From NCBI RefSeq assembly GCF_013407185.1, contig NZ_CP026995.1, positions 1,199,913 to 1,263,912 of the forward strand: DNA of 64,000 nucleotides, in the 5' to 3' direction. The stretch comes from Nitrosopumilus ureiphilus (GTDB lineage: Archaea; Thermoproteota; Nitrososphaeria; Nitrososphaerales; Nitrosopumilaceae). Position 1 is the stretch's first letter. The number at the start of each line of letters is the position of its first letter. This document shows positions 53,118-61,347 of this stretch, piece by piece. The notes under the pieces are model-generated. The model was not told the DNA's origin. It saw only the letters and a list, made by a program, of their open reading frames with translations, and did not search any database. A program made the translations under genes and the position numbers.

Positions 53118-53225
53118 GTTTAGTCAATTTTTCATCTAGTTTATAGGACAAAGAGAACAAATCAGCATAATGATGATAAAGAGTTTAGTCAATGTGTCGA
53201 TATTTCGACTATGTAAAATGGATGA

Positions 53226-53408
53226 ATGTTAGATATGGTAGGGTATCTTGGAAATAAATCAGACATGGTTGTTCATCACTTGGCCACTATGGTTCCAGAT
53301 TGCAAAATTTACTATGTTAAAAAAGAGGATAAAATCTACTTTGTTCCAGATATTCTTGAAGAAGCAGTAAAAGAAAAATTTTCTCCTTGTAAGCACTGCC
53401 TCAAATAA
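53226..53408 (+). CDS. Small protein with C-terminal CxxC, 60 aa
   Basis: MLDMVGYLGNKSDMVVHHLA, then VPDCKIYYVKKEDKIYFVPD and SPCKHCLK at the end. The start may be the second Met at codon 4. Looks genuine; no family. Confidence 0.5.
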   Translation: MLDMVGYLGNKSDMVVHHLATMVPDCKIYYVKKEDKIYFVPDILEEAVKEKFSPCKHCLK

Positions 53409-53449
53409 AATTAAAGATGAGAATATTTTTGAATTAACTGCAATGCAAT

Positions 53450-53560
53450 ATGGAATCTAAATGTAAAAACTGTGGAAAGAATTTTGATCTATTCATAAGT
53501 GAGTTTTGCACTAAAGAATGTGAAGAAAAATATTTCACACATCCCTTAGAAATGCAATAA
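53450..53560 (+). CDS. Zinc microprotein, 36 aa
   Basis: MESKCKNCGKNFDLFISEFC then TKECEEKYF. Two CxxC-like pairs (CKNC, CTKEC), treble-clef-like (similar to small DUF-type zinc proteins). Complete frame. Confidence 0.52.
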   Translation: MESKCKNCGKNFDLFISEFCTKECEEKYFTHPLEMQ

Positions 53561-53612
53561 TTAAATATTTTAAAAATTATTAAAAATATTCAATAAAATA
53601 AAAAAGAGAGGA

Positions 53613-54239
53613 TTACTCCTCAATGTTTAGTTCACTTTCTAAATCATCTAATTCCTCAACGGACATTAGTGGTTTTACATGAATAACACCATCTTGTGCT
53701 AATGGAATTCTAAGTCCATTTTCCATGTTTTGTATTTTAGCCATAGACCAGTCAAGAACGAAATCTCCTGGTTGATCATAGATTGGGGCATAGTTTCCTC
53801 TTAGAATTATTCTAAATGGCTCTCCCCCATCTAATGTTCCAGTTCCATGTAGTCGAAGTTTTCCATCTACTGCTTTGCCTTTCAATTCTAAAGTAGCATG
53901 TCTATTTTCTACAGTAATGTCAGCTAGAGATTTTACTTTCCAAACCCCATTACCTTGATGAACAGCTTTTCCAGTCATTCCGATTTTAGAATCATATGCT
54001 TGACCGCCTATGATTGCCCATCCATCAGTACCGCCTCTGAATTGAACTATATCTTTGTCTACTGGTGATTCAGTTGATACATTCAAAAATGCATCAGATT
54101 TTTCAAGTGAAACATTATCTGGTACAAATCCAATGTCTACATCTGCAAAAGCATTGGAGGTTCCAATTGTTCCAAAAACAAGCGCAGCAAGCACAGGTAG
54201 TGCCAATAACAGTGAATGTTTTTTGGTATTTTGTTTCAT
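53613..54239 (-). CDS. Exported beta-rich protein, 208 aa
   Basis: A classical signal peptide (KHSLLLALPVLAALVFGTIGTSNAFA) ends at ~residue 31. The mature part is beta-rich with repeated G-rich strands (IIGGQAYDSKIGMTGKAVHQGNGVW, ATLELKGKAVDGKLRLHGTGTLDGG). The tail is acidic. A cell-surface protein, not further identified. Good coding signal. Confidence 0.75.
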   Translation of the reverse strand: MKQNTKKHSLLLALPVLAALVFGTIGTSNAFADVDIGFVPDNVSLEKSDAFLNVSTESPVDKDIVQFRGGTDGWAIIGGQAYDSKIGMTGKAVHQGNGVWKVKSLADITVENRHATLELKGKAVDGKLRLHGTGTLDGGEPFRIILRGNYAPIYDQPGDFVLDWSMAKIQNMENGLRIPLAQDGVIHVKPLMSVEELDDLESELNIEE

Positions 54240-54327
54240 ATGAAAAGAAAACAGAATTTTCTACTTAAGGAACAAGCAGAATTCATCAGTAAGAATCCTC
54301 AGTGAAAGAAAGAGACGACTCTAAAAA

Positions 54328-54663
54328 TTATTGAGTTTTTTCACGTAGGCAGATAATAGAGCGTAGAATCAAACCGGATATACCCAAATTTGAAATTAGA
54401 AAGTCTTTGGTTCGTTTCAGAGGATTTTCACCGCGAAATCCCTCATCATAAATCATTTCTACAGAACCTTTGTCAGTTTCTACAAATGAGGTAATTAGAG
54501 AAAATGTCCCTAATTTATCATCAACTCGTTCATTGTAAAGACGTAATTCTACTTTGGAAATAATAAACTCATCTTGGACAAAATTCCCTGAAGACATCAA
54601 AATTTCAAAATCATCAGGAAATTTGTTTACTCTTTGAGGATCATGCAAATCAATTATTTTCAT
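54328..54663 (-). CDS. Conserved hypothetical protein, 111 aa
   Basis: Alpha/beta with charged loops (LHDPQRVNKFPDDFEILMSSGNF...DEGFRGENPLKRTKDF). No motif recognised. Divergent from the DHS-like gene at 54765. Confidence 0.55.
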   Translation of the reverse strand: MKIIDLHDPQRVNKFPDDFEILMSSGNFVQDEFIISKVELRLYNERVDDKLGTFSLITSFVETDKGSVEMIYDEGFRGENPLKRTKDFLISNLGISGLILRSIICLREKTQ

Positions 54664-54764
54664 TTGGTATCATTTCAGATCATTCCTAATTAAGTAATAT
54701 TTGTGTGTAAAGTCAGAATTATGCAAAATAATCGCTTTCCGCAAGTATTATTTAGAATAAAAAA

Positions 54765-55844
54765 TTGTTTTTCAAAGTGGACCCACACGAATTTCATGGC
54801 AAAGACATTCCTCACATTAAACTAGACCCAGATATGACGATAGAAGATTTAGTGGATGTCTTTGCAAGTACAGGATATAATGGACGACAGCTTGGAGATG
54901 CCGCAAAACTTTATGCTCAAATGATTGAAGAAGATGCTACAATTTGTCTTACAGTTTCAGGAGCAATGACACCAGTGGGATTTGGTGGAATAATTAAAAC
55001 ACTTATTGAAAGAGGATTTGTTGACTGGATTATTACAACTGGGGCAAATGTATACCATGAAGATCATTTTGCTTGGGGATTACCTGTGAAGCAAGGAAGT
55101 TTTGATGTAGACGACATGAAATTGTATGAAAATGAAATTGTAAGAATCAGAGATGTATACATCAAATTTCATGAAACATTAGAGGCAGAAGACGAATTAA
55201 TTCAAAAAATGTTTGGAGAGGATTTTCCAGACAAGCCATTTACAACTGCAGAGTTTTGTAATTTGATGGGAAAAATTAGCAAAGAAAAAGCAAAACATCC
55301 TGAAAAAAGCTTCATCACATCTGCATACGAATACGATGTACCAGTATACATTTCAACAATAAAGGATTCGTCATTGGCCTTGAATTTAGTAGTACATAGA
55401 TTAAAAGACAAAATATACAATTTGGATTTTGTAAGAGAGATAATAGAGCAGGCATCTATTCTTTATGATTCAAAGAAATCAGGAATTTTAGAATTAGGTG
55501 GAGGAGTTCCAAAAAATACAGCTCAGCAAACAGGACCGCTATTAGATCAAATTCTTAAAAGAGATGACGGAGGACAAGATTACATTATTCAAATTACAGA
55601 TGCACGTCCAGATACAGGAGGTTTGTCTGGCGCAACATTACAAGAAGGAAAGAGTTGGGGCAAAGTTCAAGATGCACACAATGGAATGGTTACAGTATAC
55701 GCTGATGCGACAATCGCATTTCCAATTCTCGCATTATATGTTTTGAGCAATCAGAAAAAGAGGGAACCAAAAAGACTCTATAAGAAATTAGATAAACTAT
55801 ATGAGAAACTCAGAGATGATTATTTGAAAAATCCTTCAAATTAA
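54765..55844 (+). CDS. Deoxyhypusine synthase-family enzyme (DHS-like), 359 aa
   Basis: NAD-binding Rossmann motifs (ICLTVSGAMTPVGFGG, IITTGANVYHEDH). The catalytic region is GGGVPKNTAQQTG; classical DHS has GGGVVKHHI. Later EGKSWGKVQD. The catalytic Lys is retained but the downstream HH is replaced, as in the DHS-like subgroup also implicated in homospermidine-type reactions. TTG start. Substrate (eIF5A lysine versus a polyamine) therefore open. Confidence 0.82.
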   Translation: MFFKVDPHEFHGKDIPHIKLDPDMTIEDLVDVFASTGYNGRQLGDAAKLYAQMIEEDATICLTVSGAMTPVGFGGIIKTLIERGFVDWIITTGANVYHEDHFAWGLPVKQGSFDVDDMKLYENEIVRIRDVYIKFHETLEAEDELIQKMFGEDFPDKPFTTAEFCNLMGKISKEKAKHPEKSFITSAYEYDVPVYISTIKDSSLALNLVVHRLKDKIYNLDFVREIIEQASILYDSKKSGILELGGGVPKNTAQQTGPLLDQILKRDDGGQDYIIQITDARPDTGGLSGATLQEGKSWGKVQDAHNGMVTVYADATIAFPILALYVLSNQKKREPKRLYKKLDKLYEKLRDDYLKNPSN

Positions 55845-55853
55845 TCAAGAAAA

Positions 55854-56066
55854 CTAAAATTTGTCAAATCTGGCGCGTTCAAGATCACGATCGTCTTTAG
55901 ATTCTTTTTTCCATTCCTTATAGTGCTCTTTACAAAGGACTGTTTTTTTACCAGATGAATTTACTCGGAGACCTGCGTTTTCTACCTTTGCAGTGTTTAA
56001 AGAACGAGTACCGTCTTGGTCACACCCTTCAACATTGCATTTTGCGCCTTTGGATATAATGCCCAT
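55854..56066 (-). CDS. Small zinc-binding protein, 70 aa
   Basis: CNVEGCDQDGTRSLNTAKVE and VLCKEHYKEWKKESKDD: C-x4-C...C-x2-H, likely one zinc. Basic and highly charged tail. Conserved in appearance; unknown function. Convergent with the DHS-like gene. Confidence 0.65.
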   Translation of the reverse strand: MGIISKGAKCNVEGCDQDGTRSLNTAKVENAGLRVNSSGKKTVLCKEHYKEWKKESKDDRDLERARFDKF

Positions 56067-56189
56067 AACTTATGATAGACAAGATGTTATTTATACTTGA
56101 AAAGAGTTTGAAATTTTTAAATAATTTATAAAAATATCATACACAAGATTTCTTCATCGTTTATAAGAGGAATATTTTTTTCTAGAATT

Positions 56190-56501
56190 ATGGGTGGAGC
56201 AAAAAAGCCAACTGCTGCAAGTAAGGACAAATCAGCTGGAAGCAAGGACACAAAAAAGAGTAAAAAAGACAAAGGTGAAAGTGGTCCAAAGAAAGCAGAA
56301 ATTACAGTGATGGTAAATGAGCAACAGGCAATGAAAATTATTCAAAACTCCAAAGTAGTTACAGTCCAAGATCTTGCAAGACAAACAGGAGTCAAAATTT
56401 CTGCAGCAAATGCATTTCTAAAAAATTCTGCAATCAAAGGAACTGTGAAAAGAGTTGGAGGTTATTCAGGACATCATTTGTATCAAGCAGTTTCTTCATA
56501 G
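56190..56501 (+). CDS. rps25e: Ribosomal protein S25e, 103 aa
   Basis: A lysine-rich N-terminus, then the winged-helix core (QNSKVVTVQDLARQTGVKISAANAFLKNSAIKGTVKRVGGYSGHHLYQ) typical of eS25. Length is normal. The 3' end overlaps the convergent cyclophilin-like gene by 19 nt. Confidence 0.92.
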   Translation: MGGAKKPTAASKDKSAGSKDTKKSKKDKGESGPKKAEITVMVNEQQAMKIIQNSKVVTVQDLARQTGVKISAANAFLKNSAIKGTVKRVGGYSGHHLYQAVSS

Positions 56502-56878
56502 ATACACAATACATCTCCAGATTTAACATCCTTTAGTGCATCAATATCGTCACCTAATTTTCCAATTGGCGTCATAGTTTTTCCAGACACTACATCGTTT
56601 ATGAAAAAACAAATGCTTCCAGAGGATGATAAAAACGCCACATCGCCTTTTTTGAATTCAGATCTTGCCCTTTCGGTTCCAGAATCAACATTAGTTTCAA
56701 AATACAAAATACTTTTTCCTAAAAGATGGGCATTGCCCTCCAAGGGCAAGGATCTCATTATAGTCCCAACAGTGCGTGGAGACAAGTGACGTTTTAGATC
56801 ACATGAAATTTTTGCTTTTCCTCGAATTTCTAAAATAAGTTGTTTTCTGGAAACTGATGATGTACTCAATTCGTACAT
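56483..56878 (-). CDS. Cyclophilin-like fold protein (archaeal DUF369 type), 131 aa
   Basis: Start taken at ATG 56876-56878; the longer frame to 57031 would run through the rpoK promoter. Motifs: RHLSPRTVGTIMRSLPLEGNAHLLGKSILYF, KKGDVAFLSSSGSICFF and PIGKLGDD. These fit the cyclophilin-like DUF369 family. Isomerase activity has not been established for this family. Divergent from rpoK with only 4 nt between starts. Confidence 0.72.
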   Translation of the reverse strand: MYELSTSSVSRKQLILEIRGKAKISCDLKRHLSPRTVGTIMRSLPLEGNAHLLGKSILYFETNVDSGTERARSEFKKGDVAFLSSSGSICFFINDVVSGKTMTPIGKLGDDIDALKDVKSGDVLCIYEETA

Positions 56879-56882
56879 TAAA

Positions 56883-57434
56883 ATGATTAGATTATATAAC
56901 GTTTTAAGAAAATTTTGGTACTTGCCTGATGTCGAAGAAGCACCATTGTTAGAGGTACCTGAAACTGAAGTTTTAGAAACACCAGAATCTGAAGTAGATA
57001 TTTTACCAGAAGAAAATGCCGGACTAAACAAAGCACTCGATACTTATCGGAAATTAATAGAGAAAAAAGGCGGACTAGAACCGCTAAGTGAAAAAGATCA
57101 AGAAAATCTTGAAAAGAGAATCAAAGAGATTGAGAATAGAGAAGTTGTTGAAAAAATTGAAGAACATGAACCAAAAGAAATTCCATGTGAGAAAGGTAAA
57201 ATCACAATTGGCCCACCAACACTTACAAGATTTGAAAAAGCAAGAATTATGGGGGCAAGAGCTTTACAGCTATCATTAGGCGCACCACCATTCATTCCAA
57301 TTCCAACAACTGCAAGAATTTCATTAGATATTGCAATGGAAGAACTTGAACAAAGAGTGATCCCAATTACAATTAGAAGGGTACTTCCAAACGGAGATTT
57401 TCAAAATATTCCAATTGATTACTTTGAAAAATGA
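56883..57434 (+). CDS. rpoK: RNA polymerase subunit K (Rpb6/omega) with acidic N-terminal extension, 183 aa
   Basis: The last ~75 residues are RpoK: TRFEKARIMGARALQLSLGAPPFI, then ISLDIAMEELEQRVIPITIRRVLPNGDFQNIPID. Before this lies a ~110-residue extension, acidic and helical (EAPLLEVPETEVLETPESEVDI...IEKKGGLEPLSEKDQENLEKRI). Most archaeal RpoK are ~60-100 residues. A TTG at 56922 could be the real start because TATATAA lies at 56893-56899. The subunit stabilises the polymerase assembly. Confidence 0.88.
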   Translation: MIRLYNVLRKFWYLPDVEEAPLLEVPETEVLETPESEVDILPEENAGLNKALDTYRKLIEKKGGLEPLSEKDQENLEKRIKEIENREVVEKIEEHEPKEIPCEKGKITIGPPTLTRFEKARIMGARALQLSLGAPPFIPIPTTARISLDIAMEELEQRVIPITIRRVLPNGDFQNIPIDYFEK

Positions 57435-57485
57435 ATCATTGGTCGATAAAACTTAAAAGAACAAAAAATTGCTGATTGTTGAATA

Positions 57486-57800
57486 ATGCTCATGGAAGAG
57501 ACAACTGAACCGTATGGTCAAGAGCAGACCGAAAAGTCTGATGGCACCATTATAAACATTGGAAATGATCCTGTAATGCAATCAGCTATAGATGTATTAT
57601 CAATATTAGGAAGCAAACATCAAGTTATTTTAAAATCAAGAGGAAACGCAATTCCAAACGCAGTTGCAGTTGCAAACATAATCACCGAAAAAATGCTAAA
57701 AGGTAATTCCAAAATTCAAAAGATTACCCTAGACACAGTTGCAGCTCCTGGAATTGGCAGCATGACATCAACAATTGAAATTATTTTAAATAAAATCTAG
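57486..57800 (+). CDS. albA: Alba-family nucleic-acid-binding protein, 104 aa
   Basis: Alba core: PVMQSAIDVLSILGSKHQVILKSRGNAIPNAVAVANIIT and QKITLDTVAAPGIGSMTSTIEIIL. K/R-rich loop (LKSRGNA) present. A chromatin/RNA-binding protein. The stop overlaps the convergent HTH gene by 4 nt. Confidence 0.92.
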   Translation: MLMEETTEPYGQEQTEKSDGTIINIGNDPVMQSAIDVLSILGSKHQVILKSRGNAIPNAVAVANIITEKMLKGNSKIQKITLDTVAAPGIGSMTSTIEIILNKI

Positions 57801-58213
57801 TAAACGCTTCCAGGACCTTTGAGAAGCATGTTTTCACATTCTTTGCATACTTGTTCATCAATGTTTGATTCTAGATTGTGGTGTATTTCACAAATTAGTA
57901 GACTAGATTTGATATAATTACAAAGGCCGATGAATTTAGAAAGGCTAGATGGAGTGTATGCCATGTCTGATGAAAGACTGTCACTGAGCTCATCAATCAT
58001 TATTGCAACTTGTTTTTCTGCTAAAAGTTTTGCAATTAGAGATGGGTCACCTCTTGTTCCGCGAATGTAATTACTAATGGCCGCTTGGGTGACTCCCAAC
58101 ATTTTAGAAATTTCATCTTCTCGAATATCATGATCTTCTGCAAGTTTCTTGGCAAGTATTGCACGTAATGCAGGAATTAGAGTTTTAGATTCAATTTCAG
58201 CAGGAAGAAGCAT
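57797..58213 (-). CDS. HTH (XRE-like) transcriptional regulator, 138 aa
   Basis: Start taken at ATG 58211-58213. An HTH with KKLAEDHDIREDEISKMLGVTQAAISNYIRGTRGDP, then a helical C-terminus with a CKECENML pair near the end. Divergent from the Asn-synthetase-like gene with a 37-nt gap, so it may control that gene or itself. Confidence 0.82.
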   Translation of the reverse strand: MLLPAEIESKTLIPALRAILAKKLAEDHDIREDEISKMLGVTQAAISNYIRGTRGDPSLIAKLLAEKQVAIMIDELSDSLSSDMAYTPSSLSKFIGLCNYIKSSLLICEIHHNLESNIDEQVCKECENMLLKGPGSVY

Positions 58214-58250
58214 AATTCCCAAGAGCCCTACAACATATTTTAAGTTTGCA

Positions 58251-59264
58251 ATGAAATACAAGAGCAATCAAAGAGACTTGATTAGGCATAGATATTTTAA
58301 TTTCAGAGCAAACTGGGTTGTATTGGATAATGTTTCCAAGGATCTCTACAAAGTTTTAGAAGATTCCTGCAATTCATGCAAGTCTAATTTGATAGCATTA
58401 TCTGGGGGATTAGATAGTTCCATCATAGCATATTTCTTAAAACATAGAAAACCAAAAGCTATTGCAGTTATTGCAGAAGACTTTGTTTCAACAGATCTAA
58501 CATATTGCCAAAGAATCGCAAAGGAGATGGATTTGCCTCTTACAATTTATCATGTTAAAACTGCCATGATTCTTGAAGCAGTGGAAGAGACAATAAAAAT
58601 TTTAAAGAATTTCAACGATATTGAGATTCGAAATAATGTTGTAATGTATCTGGCAATAAAATGGGCAAAAGACAATGGAGAAAAATCAATCATCACAGGG
58701 GACGGTGCAGATGAATTATTTGCAGGGTATAGCTTTCTTATCAACAAACCTGAAAATGAATTAGAAGCAGAAATAAATCGGGTTTGCTCAGTAATGCATT
58801 TTCCAACACAAGAGATCGGTAAAGAAGTAGGAATAGATGTAGAATCACCGTTTCTAAAAGACTCAGTTGTGGAACTGGCAAAAAAAATTCCGGCAGATAT
58901 GAAAGTAAGAAACGAAAAAGAACAAAGATACGGAAAATGGATACTTCGTAAAACATTTGAGAAATATCTGCCTCGACAGATCACATGGAGAGAGAAATCG
59001 CCAATGCAAGACGGATCAGGCACTGCAGGGCTAACTAATTTGTTTGAATCGATAATTAATGAAGAAAAATATGTAGAAAAAAAACTAACTACAGAGAAAG
59101 AAGACAGTGTAATCATCAGAAGTAGAGAGTCAATGCATTACTATGAAATTTACAAGAAATGGTTTGGCATTCCTAAAAAAAGTACAGAGAATGGATGCCC
59201 CTATTGCAAACATGAAGTAAAAAATTCTAAATTTTGTAGAATGTGCGGAGCTTTTCCAATCTAG
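58251..59264 (+). CDS. Asparagine-synthetase-like ATP-pyrophosphatase with C-terminal zinc ribbon, 337 aa
   Basis: Start at ATG 58251. PP-loop LIALSGGLDSSIIAYFL, then TGDGADELFAGYSFL and the conserved VESPFLKDSVVELAKKIP, all of the AsnB C-domain. There is no N-terminal glutaminase domain (no Cys2), so any amide nitrogen must come from ammonia or a partner. Ends in a ribbon GCPYCKHEVKNSKFCRMCG. The ribbon could bind RNA, which would fit a tRNA modification role; unproven. Confidence 0.85.
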   Translation: MKYKSNQRDLIRHRYFNFRANWVVLDNVSKDLYKVLEDSCNSCKSNLIALSGGLDSSIIAYFLKHRKPKAIAVIAEDFVSTDLTYCQRIAKEMDLPLTIYHVKTAMILEAVEETIKILKNFNDIEIRNNVVMYLAIKWAKDNGEKSIITGDGADELFAGYSFLINKPENELEAEINRVCSVMHFPTQEIGKEVGIDVESPFLKDSVVELAKKIPADMKVRNEKEQRYGKWILRKTFEKYLPRQITWREKSPMQDGSGTAGLTNLFESIINEEKYVEKKLTTEKEDSVIIRSRESMHYYEIYKKWFGIPKKSTENGCPYCKHEVKNSKFCRMCGAFPI

Positions 59265-59407
59265 TTTTTATTTTTGTATTTTCGAGGTTTTTTGATAAAA
59301 ATACGCCTGCAGCCATTGCAGCAAAAATGGAATTTTTTTCCATCATATTCATGAAGTAATGCTAGATCTTCATCAAGTTCGATTCCACATACAGGATCTA
59401 CTGGCAC
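59261..59407 (-). CDS. YHS-domain microprotein, 48 aa
   Basis: GTG start at 59405-59407: MPVDPVCGIELDEDLALLHE, then YDGKKFHFCCNGCRRIF. The YHS motif (DPVCG...Y.GK.FHFC...C) is clear. YHS domains bind metals, often copper or iron, in metal transporters. Convergent with the AsnB-like gene (4-nt overlap). Too short for usual annotation. Confidence 0.68.
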   Translation of the reverse strand: MPVDPVCGIELDEDLALLHEYDGKKFHFCCNGCRRIFIKKPRKYKNKN

Positions 59408-59509
59408 AAGTTTTGTCTTTTTAATTTCTATTTATAGATACAGTTAGAAAGTCATCTTTATGATGAATGAAAGGAGTAATTTGTCTATCAATAAGACAAG
59501 TTTGGATAA

Positions 59510-59704
59510 TCATACAGTTAATTCTTTGAGGGGCAGTCTAATTTTATAGGCCATATCAAAAATAATTTTTAAGATGTACTCGACATCAGATGAAGATAAT
59601 TCTTTATGCACATTATCAAGAGATTCTTGGACAATTGAATTAATTTCAAAAGTTAATTCTGTTATTGCCAAATAATTAGAATCTAATTTGCTATTTGCGA
59701 CCAT
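59510..59704 (-). CDS. Small helical protein, 64 aa
   Basis: MVANSKLDSNYLAITELTFE...VEYILKIIFDMAYKIRLPL. Amphipathic helices; no motif. Resembles the C-terminal helix style of 44363-44545 but not closely. Confidence 0.45.
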   Translation of the reverse strand: MVANSKLDSNYLAITELTFEINSIVQESLDNVHKELSSSDVEYILKIIFDMAYKIRLPLKELTV

Positions 59705-59770
59705 GTTAGAAACAATGAGTTTTGATTGCTAATTAATAAGATCATAAATTCCTAAAAGTAAAAATAGATT

Positions 59771-60136
59771 CTATGCATGAATTATTTTAAGAATTTTTTT
59801 AGGTAAAACACCATAATCAGAATCAGGTTCTGACACTACGTAAAGAATATCCTCATTAATCAACACGCTAATTGCTAAAGCACGTTCTCGTGAGGCCATA
59901 GCAAAATTTACAGGTCCTAGTTGTTTGTCAAATTCTTTTCTCATTTTGACACGCAAAGCCAATTCCATGAAAATCATTTCGTCATCTTTTTCACTTTCTA
60001 AGGGTTCAACGTTCTCTCGCATTCCACCTGCAACTAATCGGCCCCTTTCATTAATTACCCCCGCAAATCGAATTTTAGGGTCTATTAATAAAACAGATTC
60101 ACAGATTTTTGTGTAATCATAAATCTTGGCAGACAA
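59771..60136 (-). CDS. DUF6659-type thaumarchaeal protein, 121 aa
   Basis: ICESVLLIDPKIRFAGVINERGRLVAGGMRENVEPL and MELALRVKMRKEFDKQLGPVNFAMASRER: roadblock/profilin-like alpha-beta fold with the conserved FAGVIN..G...GG segment. Function unknown; may act as a sensor-like or regulatory module. Confidence 0.68.
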   Translation of the reverse strand: MSAKIYDYTKICESVLLIDPKIRFAGVINERGRLVAGGMRENVEPLESEKDDEMIFMELALRVKMRKEFDKQLGPVNFAMASRERALAISVLINEDILYVVSEPDSDYGVLPKKILKIIHA

Positions 60137-60208
60137 GTACTCTAATGCCTAATAATGGCTCATTTATTATTTTTCCACAAGATTTTCCTGTCAGAATGAA
60201 AAAGGTGC

Positions 60209-61324
60209 TCACGAAGTAAGTTTTTTGACCAAGGCTAAAAATTCGTCTTCAGGGATTGGGGGAATTTTCATAATTTCAAGATTTTCTGATACATGTTCAG
60301 GAGATTTTTGCCCAACTAACGGAGCCAAAATACCAGGAGATGAGCGAATAAATTGCAAAGCGCGCAATGATGGTTTTAGGTCGTCAAATTCTGGCATTAC
60401 ACCAGGGGCCAACAAGCGTCCTTGCATAAATGGAACACTAGTGAAGACACCAATTCCTAATAATGACGCTGCCTCCAAAACTGAAACCTGTGTATCATTA
60501 ATCATTTGATTTTTCCCCAATAATGCTTGATCATAATGCATGTTAAATGGCAATTGAATAAATCTAAATCCATGATCTTCACCACCGACTTTTTTAGCTA
60601 AATTAATGGTGTCTTCAAGGGAAAGATATTGGGAGTTGTCTTTTGTAACTCTAAAGCACTCCCATGTTGCCATTCCATAGAATTTAATTTTGCCCTCATC
60701 GCGTTTTTGTTCGTATAATTCAAAAACAGATTTTAAATTCTCCAGAAACTGTTCTTTGGCAACATCTTTAATTTGTCCCTCTACGGCATTATGCAGATAC
60801 ATTAAATCAACACAGCCCATGTTTAGATTTTTCAAACTCCGATCTAGTTGATCTGAAAGATAAGTAGGAGTCATACAATGATATCCAGACGTGACATCAC
60901 CTTCTTTAATAACTCCTTTTTGAGAATATTCTTCTTTGACATATTCCCAAAAACCCAATTGAACATCTGCATCATTTGTAACGTAACCATTTTTGGTACT
61001 TAGAAACAATTGATCACGAGATATTTTTTCTTCTTGAATTAATTCAGAAATTGCCTTTCCAACGGAACGTTCTGCTTTTTGAGCACGATAATTAATTGCA
61101 GTATCAATTACATTTACTCCAGATAATATTGATTGCTTTACAGCATTTGTTACTAATTCATCAGTTCTAGAATCGGGATCACCAAGATACGTTCCAATCC
61201 CAACATTTGAAAGAGTTAGATTTGCAAAATCATTGAAATTTGATTGATTTACGCCTGAATTTTGAGCAAATTTTTTAGTTCCTTCCAGAGTCGCAAAGCC
61301 CGAAATCATGTTAATCATAATCAA
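60209..61324 (-). CDS. Aldo/keto reductase, 371 aa
   Basis: AKR TIM barrel: VIDTAINYRAQKAERSVGKAI (catalytic Asp-Tyr), LFLSTKNGY, DLMYLHNAVEG, GKIKFYGMATWE. Ends with LVGQKSPEHVSENLEIM. Longer than a usual AKR by ~50 residues, with an N-terminal leader and insert (GVIKEGDVTSGYHCMTP). NADPH-dependent reductase; substrate unknown. Several Met starts near 61324. Confidence 0.88.
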   Translation of the reverse strand: MIMINMISGFATLEGTKKFAQNSGVNQSNFNDFANLTLSNVGIGTYLGDPDSRTDELVTNAVKQSILSGVNVIDTAINYRAQKAERSVGKAISELIQEEKISRDQLFLSTKNGYVTNDADVQLGFWEYVKEEYSQKGVIKEGDVTSGYHCMTPTYLSDQLDRSLKNLNMGCVDLMYLHNAVEGQIKDVAKEQFLENLKSVFELYEQKRDEGKIKFYGMATWECFRVTKDNSQYLSLEDTINLAKKVGGEDHGFRFIQLPFNMHYDQALLGKNQMINDTQVSVLEAASLLGIGVFTSVPFMQGRLLAPGVMPEFDDLKPSLRALQFIRSSPGILAPLVGQKSPEHVSENLEIMKIPPIPEDEFLALVKKLTS

Positions 61325-61347
61325 CTGCTAAATTTATGTCTAAATCG

